5,310 nt of DNA, taken from assembly GCA_021827225.1 (NCBI GenBank), contig JAKAXG010000363.1:1-5310 (forward strand), written 5' to 3'. This DNA is from Actinomycetes bacterium (GTDB lineage: Bacteria > Actinomycetota > Acidimicrobiia > Acidimicrobiales > Palsa-688). A program made the position numbers and the translations under genes. The notes below the pieces were generated by a model. It had not been told where the DNA came from. It searched no databases and was given only the letters and a program-made list of their open reading frames with translations. Below are positions 1 to 5,310 of the stretch, piece by piece (position 1 is the stretch's first letter; the number at the start of each line of letters is the position of its first letter).

Positions 1-190
1 CGTGGTGTCCACGGCGTGCGCCCTGGCCGGGGCGTCGTTCGTCTTCGGGGAGGCCCTCCTGCCGCCCGGCTGGTGGTCGGTACCCCGCCTGGCCGGGCTG
101 GCGGCGGTGCTGGCCGCGGTGGCCCTGCTGGTCGGTGACGCCCCCGCCGCCGCCGACCCGTCCCGCCCCGACCACGCGGTGGCGCCGTGA
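1..190 (+). CDS. C-terminal fragment of a membrane protein, possibly EamA/DMT-family transporter
   Basis: Only the last 62 codons are in the window; the frame is open at the left edge, so this is a 5'-truncated gene and the GTG codons at its beginning need not be starts. The visible part has two hydrophobic stretches (about residues 4-20 and 30-44) separated by a loop containing FGEALLPPGWW, then a hydrophilic Ala/Pro/Asp tail. A GE followed by a short loop and a final Leu/Ala/Val helix is how EamA-type drug/metabolite transporters usually end, so an exporter is a reasonable guess, but too little remains to identify the family firmly. The stop TGA overlaps the GTG of the next gene (GTGA at 187-190), so the two are probably cotranscribed and translationally coupled. 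Codon use is as GC-rich as in its neighbours. Confidence 0.5.
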   Translation, partial: VVSTACALAGASFVFGEALLPPGWWSVPRLAGLAAVLAAVALLVGDAPAAADPSRPDHAVAP

Positions 191-1563
191 GCAACCGCAC
201 GTGGCGGGTGCTGGTGGGGGCCGCGGTGCTGGTGGGTCTGGCCATCCGGATCGCTTCGGTGCTGGCCCGGCCCCATCTGGCGCCCGGCGGGGATCCGGCC
301 GAGTACCTCGGCCAGGCCAACCTGCTGGTGGAGGGCAAGGGCTGGATCGAGCCCCTCGTCTACGCCAAGACCGGGGTGGCCGCCCAGACGGCCAAGCTGC
401 CGCCGCTCTACACCATGCTCCTGGCCCTGTGCACCCTGGCCGGGTTCAAGTCGTTCTTCGCCCACCGGATCTGGTCGGCGGTGCTGAGCACGGCCGGGGT
501 GGGGCTGGGTGCCGTCCTCGGGCGGGACCTCTCCGGCCGGCGGGGGGTGGGAGTCCTGGCCGCGTTCGGGGTGGCCCTGTACCCCAACATGTGGATGAGC
601 GCCGGGCTGGGCATGTCGGAGACCATCTCCCCGATCCTGGTGATGGTGGTGCTGTGGGCGGCGTACCGCATGTGGCGGGCCCCCACCGTGCGCCGGGCCG
701 TGCTGGTCGGGCTCAGCATCGGCTTCGCCGCCCTGGCCCGCGACGAGCTCGCCGTGTTCGGGGTGCTGATCCTCCTGCCGCTCTGCATCGGCCGGGCCGG
801 GCCGTCCTGGTGGCCCCGCCTGCGTCTCTTCGGTGCCGGGCTGGTGGCCAGCCTGATCGTGGTCGCCCCGTGGGTGACGTTCAACATGGTGCGCTTCTCG
901 CACCCGGTGCTCATCACCGACCGCTTCGGGGTCACCCTGGCGTCGGCCAACTGCGACGCCAGCTGGAACGGCCCGTTCGCCGGGTACTGGTCGATGCCGT
1001 GCGCGGAGGCGTCGGTGGTCGGCGTTCACGGCGACGAGTCCGCCTACGACCCGGTCGCCACCGGGAAGGGGCTCGACTACATCTACCACCATCTGGGCGG
1101 GTTGCCCCGGGTGGAGTACGACCGGCTGGGCCGGACCTTCGGCTTCTACCGGGTGGGCCAGCAGATGAGCCTGGACATCCACGTGGAGAGCCGGCCCCGG
1201 CTGTGGGCCTGGGTGGGGTTGTGGTCGTACTACGGCCTGGCCGTCCTGGCCCCGTTCGGGGCGTGGGGTCTGCGGCGGAAGGGGGTGCCCCTTTTTCCGC
1301 TGGTCGCGGTGCTGGTGGACGTGATCCTGGTGACGCTGATCGCCTACGGCCAGACCCGGTTCCGGGCCACCCTGGAACCGGTGCTGGTCCTGCTGGCGGC
1401 GGTGGCTATCGCCGGGGCGGCCGGCCGGCTGTCCCGCGGCCGGGCCGCCGGCGACCGGGGTCGCGGCCGTCGGCGGCGAGGATCCGCAGGGCCTCGAGGG
1501 CTGTCCGGTCCCACGTCAGGGGAGCGGCCTGCGCCAACGCCGCCTTCTGCATCCGTCGTCTGA
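187..1563 (+). CDS. GT-C membrane glycosyltransferase, family 39 (PMT_2-like)
   Basis: The 458-residue product is a multi-spanning membrane protein. GT-C enzymes of this type move a sugar from a polyprenyl-phosphate donor to a glycan, lipid or protein on the outer face of the membrane. Seen in the sequence: a first helix at about 7-26; then the first external loop GGDPAEYLGQANLLVEGKGW (34-53), whose Asp36 is the candidate catalytic acid; PPLYTMLLAL (72-81); helices near 96-112, 121-133, 146-160, 170-183, 187-201, 211-230, 340-360 and 368-386; an external segment with NCDASWNGPFAGYWSMPC (255-272); and GQTRFRATLEP (388-398) before the last helix. These loops fit PMT_2/GT39 proteins. The GTG start overlaps the previous stop (GTGA), and I see no strong Shine-Dalgarno. 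From about residue 414 the protein turns into an Arg/Gly/Pro tail with many A/T-ending codons, lying over the 3' end of the convergent GT4 gene, and is probably read-through rather than a domain. The acceptor is unknown. Confidence 0.85.
   Translation: MSNRTWRVLVGAAVLVGLAIRIASVLARPHLAPGGDPAEYLGQANLLVEGKGWIEPLVYAKTGVAAQTAKLPPLYTMLLALCTLAGFKSFFAHRIWSAVLSTAGVGLGAVLGRDLSGRRGVGVLAAFGVALYPNMWMSAGLGMSETISPILVMVVLWAAYRMWRAPTVRRAVLVGLSIGFAALARDELAVFGVLILLPLCIGRAGPSWWPRLRLFGAGLVASLIVVAPWVTFNMVRFSHPVLITDRFGVTLASANCDASWNGPFAGYWSMPCAEASVVGVHGDESAYDPVATGKGLDYIYHHLGGLPRVEYDRLGRTFGFYRVGQQMSLDIHVESRPRLWAWVGLWSYYGLAVLAPFGAWGLRRKGVPLFPLVAVLVDVILVTLIAYGQTRFRATLEPVLVLLAAVAIAGAAGRLSRGRAAGDRGRGRRRRGSAGPRGLSGPTSGERPAPTPPSASVV
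1406..1563. other. Convergent tail-to-tail overlap of two glycosyltransferase genes
   Basis: The + strand GT39-like gene stops with TGA at 1561-1563, and the - strand GT4 gene stops with TAG (CTA on +) at 1406-1408, so they share 158 bp in opposite directions. In the overlap the - frame is the better coding frame as far as its last recognisable helix (LTWDRTALEALRILAADG), while the + frame uses many A/T-ending codons (GGA, GCA, CCT, CGA, TCA, CCA, TCT) that are rare elsewhere in that gene. Conversely, the last 20 or so residues of the - product (GRRRPGRGTAGRPPRR) look unstructured where they cross the + gene. There is no room for a conventional terminator between the genes. Confidence 0.85.
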
Positions 1564-2713
1564 GTAGCGGGTCCCGCAGCAGGGCGTCGATGCGCCCCTC
1601 CATGGCCGCCCCCGGCTCGGCCAGGAATCCGGTCACACCGTCGCGGACGGCGTCGAGGTGGCCGGGGATGGGACTGGCCACCGCCGGGGTGGCGCACGCC
1701 GCCGCCTCGGTGATGGTCAACCCCCAGCCCTCGAAGGCGGAGGTGGACACCAGCACCCACGCCCGCTGGTACAGCTCGATGAGCCGGTCCTCGTCGACCC
1801 GGCCCGGGAGGGTGAGCCAGGACCCCGCCCCGTGGGCGGCGATGCGGGCCTCGAGGTCGGGCCGGGCCGAACCCTCGCCGGCGATGACCGCCCGCAGCCG
1901 GGGATGGTGGCGGCGCAGCCGGACCAGCGACTCGATGAGCAGGTCGAAGCGCTTGTAGGAGACCAGGCGGCCCACGGCCACCACCAGGGGGTCGCCGTCT
2001 CGGTCGCGCCCGGGTCGGAAGGCCTCGTCGACGCCGGGCGGGACCACCCTCACCTGGTCGGGGTGCATGCCGAGCAACTGCAGGATGCCGTGCCGGGACG
2101 ACTCCGACAGGGTGACGATGGGCGTCCGGCGGTAGACGGGCGGGGCCACCCGGCTCTCCAGGAGCCGCCCGACGGCGGCCAGGTGGCGGGGCAGGACCAG
2201 GTCCCACATGCCGTCGTGGACGTGGTGGAGGAACACCATGCGGGGCCGGTCCGCCCACAGCGGGGAGAAGAACGGCATGCCGTTCCACACCTCGACCGTG
2301 GCGTCGGGCGCCGGGCGGCCCCGTCCGCTCCGGCGGCCCGGCCGGGGAGCGGACCGGTCCGGGCGGACCAGCCCGGACGCGCCGACGGCGGGGAAGATCC
2401 CGTAGCGGCCGGCGGGGCGCTCGATGCGGTACCCGTCGCGCCACGCCGCCGCCGGCGCCCCCGGGGCGCGCGACGCGGTGATGGTCACCTCCATGCCGGC
2501 GGCCGCCCACCGCTCGGCGATGCGGGCGGCGTGGAGCTCCGAGCCACCCGCCTCCGGATGGTCGAGGTCCCGCCAGGCCACCATCTCGACGCGGGAGATC
2601 CCGGCGGCGGCGGCGACGTCGCCGATCTTGGCCAGCGCGTCGGTGGCGGAGGTCTCCTCCAGTCCCGGTGCGGCGGCCGGCCCGAAGTCCAAGCCGAGCC
2701 CGTCGTGGTTCAC
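1406..2713 (-). CDS. GT4-family glycosyltransferase (GT-B fold)
   Basis: The 435-residue product is a soluble, retaining, nucleotide-sugar-dependent glycosyltransferase of family GT4, probably acting at the cytosolic face in glycan or glycolipid assembly. The N-terminal Rossmann domain opens with VEMVAWRDLDHPEAGGSELHAARIAERW (42-69), including the Gly-rich AGGSE loop, and continues with EVWNGMPFFSPLW (141-153) and FLHHVHDGMW (161-170). The linker VRVVPPGVDEAFRP (221-234) leads to the C-terminal donor-binding domain with VVAVGRLVSYKRFDLLIESL (244-263; Arg249 and Lys254 are the usual phosphate contacts) and the EX7E motif EGWGLTITE (328-336). The GTG start at 2713 is favoured: it overlaps the acyltransferase stop as GTGA, and GGGAG lies at 2725-2721, 7 nt upstream. 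The same frame stays open further upstream to 3892, but there it is a shadow of the acyltransferase gene. A Pro/Arg-rich segment at about 109-137 and a basic C-terminal tail look atypical for the family. The sugar and acceptor are unknown. Confidence 0.88.
   Translation of the reverse strand: MNHDGLGLDFGPAAAPGLEETSATDALAKIGDVAAAAGISRVEMVAWRDLDHPEAGGSELHAARIAERWAAAGMEVTITASRAPGAPAAAWRDGYRIERPAGRYGIFPAVGASGLVRPDRSAPRPGRRSGRGRPAPDATVEVWNGMPFFSPLWADRPRMVFLHHVHDGMWDLVLPRHLAAVGRLLESRVAPPVYRRTPIVTLSESSRHGILQLLGMHPDQVRVVPPGVDEAFRPGRDRDGDPLVVAVGRLVSYKRFDLLIESLVRLRRHHPRLRAVIAGEGSARPDLEARIAAHGAGSWLTLPGRVDEDRLIELYQRAWVLVSTSAFEGWGLTITEAAACATPAVASPIPGHLDAVRDGVTGFLAEPGAAMEGRIDALLRDPLLRRRMQKAALAQAAPLTWDRTALEALRILAADGRDPGRRRPGRGTAGRPPRR
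2323..2369. repeat. Cluster of short inverted repeats inside the GT4 gene
   Basis: GTCCGCTCC (2323-2331) and its exact complement GGAGCGGAC (2346-2354) form 9-bp arms around a 14-nt GC-only loop. They are followed at once by the perfect palindrome GGACCGGTCC (2351-2360) and by GGTCCG-GG-CGGACC (2356-2369). The units CGGACC and GGTCCG therefore recur in both orientations within about 50 bp. The cluster encodes residues 115-131 of the GT4 product, the Pro/Arg-rich stretch that looks unlike the rest of the enzyme. Confidence 0.6.
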
Positions 2714-3963
2714 GACGTCGCTCCCATGGCGGCGCGCGCCGGGCCCGCCGTCGCTGCGGTGGCGCCGGTGGCGGGTGTCTCCGCCACCCGGGGCCGGCGG
2801 TAGCGGAGGACCGGCCGCTCGACCAGGACGTAGCTGGCGGTGGCCGACGCCACCGCCAGGGCGGTCACCGTGGCCAGCAGTTCCGGCCAGGCGACGGTGA
2901 AGATGCGCTCCCCGGTCCAGGAGAACCACATGCTCGTCCACGCCTGGTGCCACAGGTACACCCCGTACGACACGACACCGACCAGGGCGAGGGGCCGCAG
3001 GCGGAGCAGGCGGCGGGGCAGCCCCCGGTCCTGGGGTCCGAACACCGCCGGTAGGACCATGCCGAAGGCGAAGACCCCGTACAGCGTCTGGCGGAGCAGG
3101 CTGGGTCCCACCGGTGAGGGGGTCAGCGGGGTGGACGGCAACCCGATGTTCGACACCACCACGAAGGCCAGGCCGGCCACCGCCCACGACGCCCACGGCA
3201 ACGCCGGATGCCACAGCCAGGTCGGCCGGCGACCCTCGGCGGCCAGCCAGGTGCTGAGCACGGCCAGCAGCATGCCCAGGGCGAACTGGTCGAGGTAGGC
3301 CGGCAGCCAGTTGGGCATGATCTCGGTGAGGCGGGTGTGGAAGCTGAGCACGGGGATGCGGAACGCCAGGCTGGCCAGCACCAGCCCGCCGAGGCCCAGC
3401 AGCTCGACCCGCAACTGGCTCCCCGGCGATCTGCGCCGGCGGCCGAGGAGAGCGGCCCACAGCGGGATCATCAGGTAGAAGCTCATCTCCGTGCACAGCG
3501 ACCACGCCTGGGTGATGCCCGAGAGGGCATAGTGCGGCAGGTAGATCTGGGCGAAGCCCAGATAGACGAACGGGGCGAACCAGGTGTGGCGCACCGTGTC
3601 GGCGTGCAGGACGTAGGTGATCACCACGAACGCCAGCCAGTAGGCGGGGATTATCCGCTTCAGCCGCCTCGCCCAGAACGCCCGGAACGGGAGCGCCGGC
3701 CGCCCCCCGAAGTGGGCCACGGCGAAGGGCCGGTACAGCAGGAAGCCGGAGATGACGAAGAAGACCTCCACGCCGATCTCGAGGCGGGACGTGTAGCGGC
3801 CCAGGCCGCTCCGGCCGGTGAAGCCCGACGCGAAGGTGGTGTGCACCCCGATGACGGTCAGGGCGGCGATGGCCCGGAGGCCGTCGAAGCACGGCAGGTG
3901 CGCCCCCGCCGGGCGTTCCGCCGCGCCGCCCGGTGCTTTCCGTCGGGATCGTGTCGTGAACAC
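2710..3963 (-). CDS. Acyltransferase-3 family membrane O-acyltransferase
   Basis: The product, 417 residues from this start, is an integral membrane acyltransferase of the Acyltransferase_3 family (PF01757, OafA/NodX type), which O-acylates sugars of surface polysaccharides, glycolipids or antibiotics. It shows the family motifs in order: CFDGLRAIAALTVIGVH (25-41, with the candidate catalytic His41), GVEVFFVISGFLLYRPF (64-80), the basic loop RRLKRIIPAYWL (99-110), WSLCTEMSFYLMIPL (154-168), YGVYLWHQ (333-340) and ERPVLRY (382-388). About ten hydrophobic helices fill the space between them, and a short Ala/Thr tail (about 394-417) follows. There is no appended SGNH domain. The start is uncertain: GTG at 3963 leaves 25 residues before the domain, whereas GTG at 4032 adds 23 residues and has GGAG 6 nt upstream. 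I prefer 3963 because 7 of the 23 extra codons end in A or T and the extra SD sits in a strong stem, but 3963 has no obvious SD. The stop overlaps the GT4 start (GTGA), so coupled translation is likely. Confidence 0.87.
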   Translation of the reverse strand: MFTTRSRRKAPGGAAERPAGAHLPCFDGLRAIAALTVIGVHTTFASGFTGRSGLGRYTSRLEIGVEVFFVISGFLLYRPFAVAHFGGRPALPFRAFWARRLKRIIPAYWLAFVVITYVLHADTVRHTWFAPFVYLGFAQIYLPHYALSGITQAWSLCTEMSFYLMIPLWAALLGRRRRSPGSQLRVELLGLGGLVLASLAFRIPVLSFHTRLTEIMPNWLPAYLDQFALGMLLAVLSTWLAAEGRRPTWLWHPALPWASWAVAGLAFVVVSNIGLPSTPLTPSPVGPSLLRQTLYGVFAFGMVLPAVFGPQDRGLPRRLLRLRPLALVGVVSYGVYLWHQAWTSMWFSWTGERIFTVAWPELLATVTALAVASATASYVLVERPVLRYRRPRVAETPATGATAATAGPARAAMGATS

Positions 3964-4034
3964 CGAAGTTACCCGCTGGTACCCGAGAAACTGAATCCGA
4001 GCAGCGTAATCGGGCGGGGTCCCGCGGTACACGC
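3964..4034 (-). promoter_or_regulatory. Lower-GC leader/promoter-like stretch upstream of the acyltransferase
   Basis: From 3964 to 4020 the GC content is about 60%, clearly below the coding DNA around it, and third-position G/C bias fades in the acyltransferase frame. On the - strand, TACGCT (4008-4003) fits the TAnnnT form of actinobacterial -10 boxes and would give a leader of about 30 nt before the GTG at 3963, but no good -35 lies upstream. A second pair, TTCAGT (3995-3990) and TAACTT (3971-3966) with an 18-bp spacer, would start transcription too close to or past that GTG. On + the hexamer TACCCG occurs twice, 10 bp apart (3970-3985). No element is strong enough to name a promoter with confidence. 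Confidence 0.25.
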
Positions 4035-4059
4035 CCGGCTCCGACCGGCCCGGAGCCGG
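4035..4059 (-). terminator. GC-rich hairpin after the Rad50-like gene (terminator or SD-masking stem)
   Basis: CCGGCTCCG (4035-4043) and CGGAGCCGG (4051-4059) are perfect 9-bp arms around a 7-nt loop, starting 16 nt past the stop codon of the Rad50-like gene on the - strand. There is no U-tract after it, so it would be of the U-less kind often proposed in high-GC actinobacteria. Alternatively it is regulatory: read on the - strand, its 3' arm contains the GGAG that would serve the upstream acyltransferase start at 4032. Confidence 0.4.
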
Positions 4060-4075
4060 CGGCGGACGTCCGGTC

Positions 4076-5310
4076 TCAGTCGCCGAGCACCCGGGCGGTG
4101 GCCCGCCGGCCGGGAAGCTTCACCACCTCGACCGCCCCGGGCATCTGCTCCTTGATCTCGTTGTCGTGGGTGACCACCAGCACCTGCCGGAACCGCCCCT
4201 TGAGCCGTTCCAGGGCCAGCAGCATGCGGGCCTTGCGGTCCTCGTCCAGCGGGCCGAACACCTCGTCGAGCACCAGCAGGCCGACGGACCCGCCGGACTG
4301 GAAGTGGATGTGCTCGCTGATGGCCACCCGCAGAGCCAGGTTGGCCAGGTCGATCTCCGAACCGGAGAAGCGGTCCAGGCCGTACAGCCGGCCGCCGTCG
4401 CTGATCTGCAGCTGGTAGGTGTCGGGGTCGACCTCGATCTTCTCGTACTCGTGGTCGGTCAGCTCGCCGAACAGGTCGGCCGCCTGGACGGCCAGGCGGG
4501 GCCCGACCGAGGCCACCACGGTGTTGCGGAACTCCGAGAGCAGGTCGGCGGCCCGGGACCGGTGGCGGGACTCGGACTCCAGGTCAGCCAGCTTGGCGTG
4601 CTGGGCCCGGCCCTCGGCCAGCCGGGTGGCCGACCCGTTGGCCCGCTCCCGGTCCTGGGCGGCGGTGATGGCGGCCCGGTGGGCGGCGGTCGCCGCCTGC
4701 TGGGCGGCGGCCACGGCGGTGTCACGCCGCTCGGCCGCCCGGTCCAGGTCCTCCTTGCGGAACCCGAGGGCCTTGACCTTGTCCCTCAGCGCCTCGACCC
4801 GGCCGGTGACGGCCCCGGCCCGCTCGACCGCCTCGGCCAGCGCCCGCTCCACTCCCGGCTTCGCCTCGAGCCGCCCCCGGATGACGTGCATCTGGGTGGC
4901 CGCCGCCCGCTTGGCTTCGACCGCGGCCCGGCCGGTGGTGACCGCCCCGGCGAGCACCGACGCCGGCGGCGTCCCGCCGGACCCGCCGCCGCTGGCGTCG
5001 GCCCGCTCTTCGGGCATCCAGGCGCCGACCCCGGCCGACGCCGCCGTCTGCCACGCCTGACGGGCGGCGTCGGCCGCCTCCGAGCGCCGGCGCTCGGAGG
5101 CTTCCCACTCCGCCAGCCGGGCCCGGCTCTCGGCCGCCCGCCGACCCAGCTCGGCGGCCACCGCCCCGGCGGTGTCGGCGGCGGCCTTCAGCTCCCGGCA
5201 CCGGCCCTTCAGCTCGGCGCAGCGGGACTCCGCCTGCTCCAGGTCGGCCCGGCGGTGCTGCTGGACCGTCTCGAAAGCGTCGCCCAGCGCCTGCCCGCAG
5301 GTCGGGCATT
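4076..5310 (-). CDS. Rad50/SbcC-like SMC-family ATPase, C-terminal half
   Basis: The gene runs off the right edge; 410 codons are visible, counted from the first complete codon (5308). Proteins of this family pair with an Mre11/SbcD nuclease to process DNA ends and hairpins. The visible part begins with the zinc-hook motif CPTCGQ (residues 1-6), where two such proteins join through a metal ion. An Ala/Glu/Arg-rich descending coiled coil follows (about 10-265), interrupted by a Gly/Pro/Ser linker near 105-118. The C-terminal ATPase lobe has the signature FSGSEIDLANLALRVAISEH (314-333), Walker B VGLLVLDE (342-349), the D-loop GPLDEDR (352-358) and the switch His in VVTHD (H381). The signature is SGSE rather than the common SGGE. 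The N-terminal lobe with Walker A lies outside. A GTG at 5161 is in frame but is not the start, because the hook and coiled coil continue upstream of it. The tail resembles Rad50 and prokaryotic AAA repair ATPases more than E. coli SbcC, so no symbol is given. Confidence 0.85.
   Translation of the reverse strand, partial: CPTCGQALGDAFETVQQHRRADLEQAESRCAELKGRCRELKAAADTAGAVAAELGRRAAESRARLAEWEASERRRSEAADAARQAWQTAASAGVGAWMPEERADASGGGSGGTPPASVLAGAVTTGRAAVEAKRAAATQMHVIRGRLEAKPGVERALAEAVERAGAVTGRVEALRDKVKALGFRKEDLDRAAERRDTAVAAAQQAATAAHRAAITAAQDRERANGSATRLAEGRAQHAKLADLESESRHRSRAADLLSEFRNTVVASVGPRLAVQAADLFGELTDHEYEKIEVDPDTYQLQISDGGRLYGLDRFSGSEIDLANLALRVAISEHIHFQSGGSVGLLVLDEVFGPLDEDRKARMLLALERLKGRFRQVLVVTHDNEIKEQMPGAVEVVKLPGRRATARVLGD
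5076..5101. repeat. Perfect 26-bp palindrome inside the coiled-coil code
   Basis: The left arm GCCTCCGAGCGCC is followed directly, with no spacer, by its exact reverse complement, giving 13-bp arms; the match ends at 5075/5102. On the - strand it encodes ASERRRSEA, itself a mirror-image peptide in the descending coiled coil. A second perfect palindrome of 14 bp (AGCCGGGCCCGGCT, 5115-5128) lies 13 bp further on. Confidence 0.9.

Noticed and set aside
135..1958. Long + strand frame of 607 codons across genes 2 and 3
   Set aside because: It gives Arg/Pro/Gly-rich sequence without helices or motifs, and both underlying frames encode recognisable glycosyltransferases; it is open only because stops are rare at this GC.
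2767..2788. Inverted repeat GGTGGCGG-gtgtct-CCGCCACC near the acyltransferase 3' end
   Set aside because: It is inside the coding sequence, about 55 nt before the stop and directly upstream of a coupled gene; an 8-bp GC stem is easily met by chance in this composition.
3545..3563. Hairpin ATCTGGGC-gaa-GCCCAGAT
   Set aside because: It lies in the middle of the acyltransferase gene and encodes part of the membrane segment VYLGFAQIYL; with no U-tract or gene boundary it has no evident role.
2714..3892. Upstream extension of the GT4 frame on the - strand, which would make an 828-residue fusion
   Set aside because: This part overlaps the acyltransferase motifs in another frame and is low-complexity; GTG 2713 with a GGGAG and a GTGA overlap is a better start.
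3208..4155. + strand frame of 315 codons opposite the acyltransferase gene
   Set aside because: It is a Gln/Glu/Arg/Pro-rich antisense shadow with no family resemblance, while the - strand shows a full set of Acyltransferase_3 motifs.
4722..5309. - strand frame starting MPDLRAGAG at the right edge
   Set aside because: It is a Gly/Arg-rich shadow one frame off the Rad50-like gene, whose own frame reads CPTCGQ at the same place.

Overview
The window comes from a very GC-rich bacterium, most likely an actinomycetote. This rests on strong G/C preference at third codon positions, GTG starts, stop/start overlaps of the GTGA type, and protein families common in that phylum; the exact lineage cannot be read from the sequence. 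It is densely coding, with five genes and only about 110 bases of possible intergenic DNA.

Layout: (1) bases 1-190, + strand, the C-terminal end of a membrane protein that resembles the last helices of an EamA/DMT-type transporter. (2) 187-1563, +, a multi-spanning GT-C membrane glycosyltransferase of the GT39/PMT_2 type, whose start overlaps the previous stop. (3) 1406-2713, -, a cytosolic GT4 (GT-B fold) glycosyltransferase, converging on gene 2 and overlapping its 3' end by 158 bp. (4) 2710-3963 (or to 4032), -, an acyltransferase-3 family membrane O-acyltransferase, coupled to gene 3 through a GTGA overlap. (5) 4076 to beyond 5310, -, the C-terminal half of a Rad50/SbcC-like SMC-family ATPase, beginning at its CPTC zinc hook.

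Genes 2 to 4 read as a small surface-glycan or glycolipid modification locus. The GT4 enzyme would add sugars from a nucleotide donor in the cytosol, the GT-C enzyme would use a polyprenyl-linked sugar outside the membrane, and the acyltransferase would decorate the glycan. This joint role is an inference from family and proximity. The Rad50-like gene belongs to DNA repair and is probably separated from the glycan genes by a GC-rich hairpin followed by a lower-GC promoter-like stretch (about 3964-4034).

No mobile element, CRISPR array, RNA gene or clearly new system is visible. The features most worth a second look are: a perfect 26-bp palindrome inside the coiled-coil code of the Rad50-like gene; the hairpin that hides a Shine-Dalgarno sequence ahead of the acyltransferase; a repeat-rich Pro/Arg segment inside the GT4 enzyme; and the long convergent overlap between the two glycosyltransferase genes.
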